Assembly: GCA_046343415.1 (NCBI GenBank)
Contig: JBKDNL010000147.1
Span: 1-7,391, forward strand
Direction: 5' to 3'
Source: JALHMQ01 sp020248785
GTDB taxonomy: Bacteria; Pseudomonadota; Gammaproteobacteria; Burkholderiales; Burkholderiaceae_F
DNA: 7,391 nucleotides
Numbering within the stretch: the stretch's first letter is position 1; each line of letters opens with the position of its first letter. The notes under the pieces were generated by a model. It searched no databases. It was not told the origin of the DNA and saw only the letters and a program-made list of their open reading frames with translations. Shown here piece by piece: positions 6,320 through 7,391 of this stretch. The translations under genes and the position numbers were made by a program.

Positions 6320-6345
6320 TTCCTCGATGACCCGCTGGACCCTCT

Positions 6346-6666
6346 CTACGCCGCCCGACGACTCGTCTTGGCAGAGGCCTTCTTCGCCGGCGCCTTTGGG
6401 CCTTTCTTTGCCGCGGTCTTGGCCGCCTGTTTCGTCGCCTTCTTCGCTGGCGCTTTCGCGGCCTTCTTGGCGGCCTTCTCTTCGGCGGTGCTGCCGGCGC
6501 GGATGTCAGCCGCGTGGGCGTGCGCGTACTGCTGGATGTCCTTGAACTTGCCGCTGGCGTCGCGCACCGCGCACAGCTTCTTGCCCGCCGAGCTGTACAG
6601 CACCGTGCGCCTGGACGCCTTCTTTGCTGCTTTCTTCGTCGCCGTCAGTTCCCCTCGTCTGCTCAC
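6346..6666 (-). CDS. Small Lys/Ala-rich histone H1-like protein
   Basis: The 106-residue frame has two parts. A short core, RRTVLYSSAGKKLCAVRD followed by ASGKFKDIQQYAHAHAADIR (about 19-56), comes before a tail (62-106) of AAKK, APAKK and TAAKK repeats very like the C-terminal domain of histone H1 and of bacterial H1-like proteins such as HctB and Bordetella BpH1. Such tails bind DNA non-specifically and compact the nucleoid, so a nucleoid or stationary-phase role is inferred. The core looks like a small Burkholderiales family of unknown function. The start is uncertain. GTG at 6666 opens the frame but has no ribosome site. AGGGG at 6651-6655 lies five bases before an ACG codon (6645), and from there the protein reads (T)ATKKAAKK, as in relatives I recall that begin MATKKAAKK. 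CTG at 6648 is the other option. The DNA repeats of the tail may also slip and vary in length. Confidence 0.75.
   Translation of the reverse strand: MSRRGELTATKKAAKKASRRTVLYSSAGKKLCAVRDASGKFKDIQQYAHAHAADIRAGSTAEEKAAKKAAKAPAKKATKQAAKTAAKKGPKAPAKKASAKTSRRAA
6651..6655 (-). promoter_or_regulatory. Shine-Dalgarno inside the annotated H1-like frame
   Basis: AGGGG on the minus strand lies downstream of the GTG at 6666 and five bases before ACG 6645. It implies that translation begins at or near residue 8 of the long frame, not at the GTG. Confidence 0.45.
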
Positions 6667-6814
6667 GCGGACCGAACAACGCTGTCGTCGGCCCGCGCGT
6701 GCTGACGAAAACCTCGCGTCAATCGACGTGAAACTTCAAACGCGTGCTGGCCGCCCTTGCCACGGTACGGGTTCGGCACGGCGGGCTGCGCCGCCACAAG
6801 CGGCGCCGTAGCGC
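6667..6814 (-). other. Gap between GlsB-like and H1-like genes, with a GC hairpin
   Basis: Directly after the GlsB-like stop, GCGCCGC (6788-6794) and GCGGCGC (6800-6806) form a perfect 7-bp stem with a 5-nt loop. No T run follows, so a complete terminator is not shown. No clear promoter for the H1-like gene is visible. Both genes point the same way, so co-transcription is possible. Confidence 0.35.
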
Positions 6815-7075
6815 TCAACCCTTCCTCAGCAACCGATAGATGAACAGCAGCAGCATGGCGCCGAGCACGGCACCGACAAAGCCGGTGCCGCCGCCCATGC
6901 CCATTGCGCTGGCGATGAAGGAGCCGACCCAGGAGCCCGCGATGCCCAGGAGCATCGTCACGAGCCACCCTCCCGGGTCCCTGCCGGGCATCAGCAGTTT
7001 GGCGACTGCGCCGATCACCAGCCCGATCAGACCAGCGATCAAGAACCCCATGGGTCCACCCGCTGCCACGTCCAT
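6815..7075 (-). CDS. GlsB/YeaQ/YmgE-family stress membrane protein
   Basis: A small inner-membrane protein of the 'transglycosylase-associated' family, whose E. coli members YeaQ and YmgE have 82-84 residues. With the ATG at 7075 it has 86 residues. Three hydrophobic segments are seen: FLIAGLIGLVIGAVAKLL (about 11-28), WLVTMLLGIAGSWVGSFIA (37-55) and TGFVGAVLGAMLLLFIY (64-80). The family motif MPGRDPGG lies between the first two, a glycine-rich turn (GMGGG) between the last two, and a basic end, RLLRKG. The family is often induced by acid, osmotic or stationary-phase stress, but its molecular role is unknown. AGGGGAG (7085-7091) lies nine bases before ATG 7075. ATG 7051 (MGFLIAGL) would also fit the family and has a weaker GGTGG in front. 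The frame extends upstream to 7180, but that part is not family-like. Confidence 0.88.
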   Translation of the reverse strand: MDVAAGGPMGFLIAGLIGLVIGAVAKLLMPGRDPGGWLVTMLLGIAGSWVGSFIASAMGMGGGTGFVGAVLGAMLLLFIYRLLRKG

Positions 7076-7084
7076 GTGCTGTTG

Positions 7085-7091
7085 CTCCCCT
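7085..7091 (-). promoter_or_regulatory. Ribosome binding site of the GlsB-like gene
   Basis: AGGGGAG on the minus strand, nine bases before ATG 7075. It is the strongest Shine-Dalgarno in this part of the window and supports the 7075 start over 7051 or 7180. Confidence 0.55.
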
Positions 7092-7123
7092 GGCTTGCAT
7101 TTGCCGACAACTTTGTTTGATCC

Positions 7124-7145
7124 AAAAAAGCCGCAGTTGACGGCC
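7124..7145 (-). terminator. Weak hairpin plus T6 upstream of the GlsB-like gene
   Basis: On the minus strand GCCG (7144-7141) and CGGC (7133-7130), extendable by one G-U pair, form a short stem followed by six T (7129-7124). The stem is too short for a confident terminator. If real, it would end a transcript from beyond the window or act as a leader attenuator for the GlsB-like gene. Confidence 0.2.
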
Positions 7146-7391
7146 GCAAGACGCACCAAGTCGCTGTCGCGACTGAACAACGTGAGCGGCGGTGGGTCAC
7201 CGGTCTGGAACTGCTACGCAGTCGCGAGAATTGCCCGGAAAGCCGCGCCAAAACTCGATCTGCGCTGTTTGGCAGCAATGACAACTGGGGTTTCTAGGTT
7301 GATGGCACGCCATGGCCCCGCGCACGATCCGAAAAGTGAAAACCGGCGCGCGGCTGAAGGGCGGCTGGCGAGGGCGGGAGCAAAACAAAGG
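7146..7391. other. Right-end region without a recognised gene
   Basis: Short open frames exist on the minus strand, but none has a family-like sequence, a ribosome site or consistent codon bias. The promoter of the GlsB-like gene should lie in the lower part of this stretch. I found no convincing -35/-10 pair. Confidence 0.5.

Noticed and set aside
6230..6811. A 193-residue plus-strand frame rich in F and A opposite the H1-like gene
   Set aside because: Its FFAAFLAAF repeats are the complement of the AAKK codons of the H1-like tail, the classic artefact of such repeats.

Overview
The window looks like a Burkholderiales (beta-proteobacterial) chromosome, probably from Bordetella/Achromobacter-like Alcaligenaceae. 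Reasons: high GC with G/C-biased third codon positions, the ATP-grasp-type GshA, and the gene order gshA-gshB-EIIA-ptsH-ptsI, which I recall as typical of this order. The genus is an inference. All intact genes are on the minus strand, so transcription runs from high to low coordinates.

Layout, left to right. Positions 53-432 hold a broken insertion-sequence transposase on the plus strand, frameshifted at a run of seven G and cut off in its C-terminal part. Positions about 480-836 are visibly poorer in GC than the rest and carry only one weak small-ORF candidate (minus). Positions 837-3459 encode a regulatory-type phosphotransferase chain: enzyme I (ptsI), HPr (ptsH) and a mannose-family EIIA. 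No sugar permease (EIIB/EIIC) is present. Positions 3464-5847 encode the two glutathione synthesis enzymes, gshB and gshA. The five genes are tightly packed (23-nt gap, 4-nt gap, 32-nt overlap, then a 129-nt gap) and probably form one transcription unit starting from a promoter near 5920.

Upstream of gshA a perfect 9-bp hairpin with a seven-U tail (5971-5999, minus) separates this operon from the genes to its right. Between that terminator and 6345 there is no convincing protein gene, but several nested hairpins suggest a long structured 3' UTR or a small RNA. Then come a small lysine/alanine-rich, histone H1-like protein (6346-6666, with a puzzling start codon) and a GlsB/YeaQ-type three-helix membrane protein (6815-7075). 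Both look like stress or stationary-phase accessory genes. The last 300 bases hold no gene I can support.

Functionally, gshA and gshB make glutathione from glutamate, cysteine and glycine. PtsI, HPr and EIIA pass phosphate from phosphoenolpyruvate to a soluble EIIA that probably acts as a regulator. I found no clear defence, CRISPR or novel enzymatic system. The points most worth a second look are the structured region before the terminator, the H1-like gene's start, and the GC-poor pocket next to the IS remnant.
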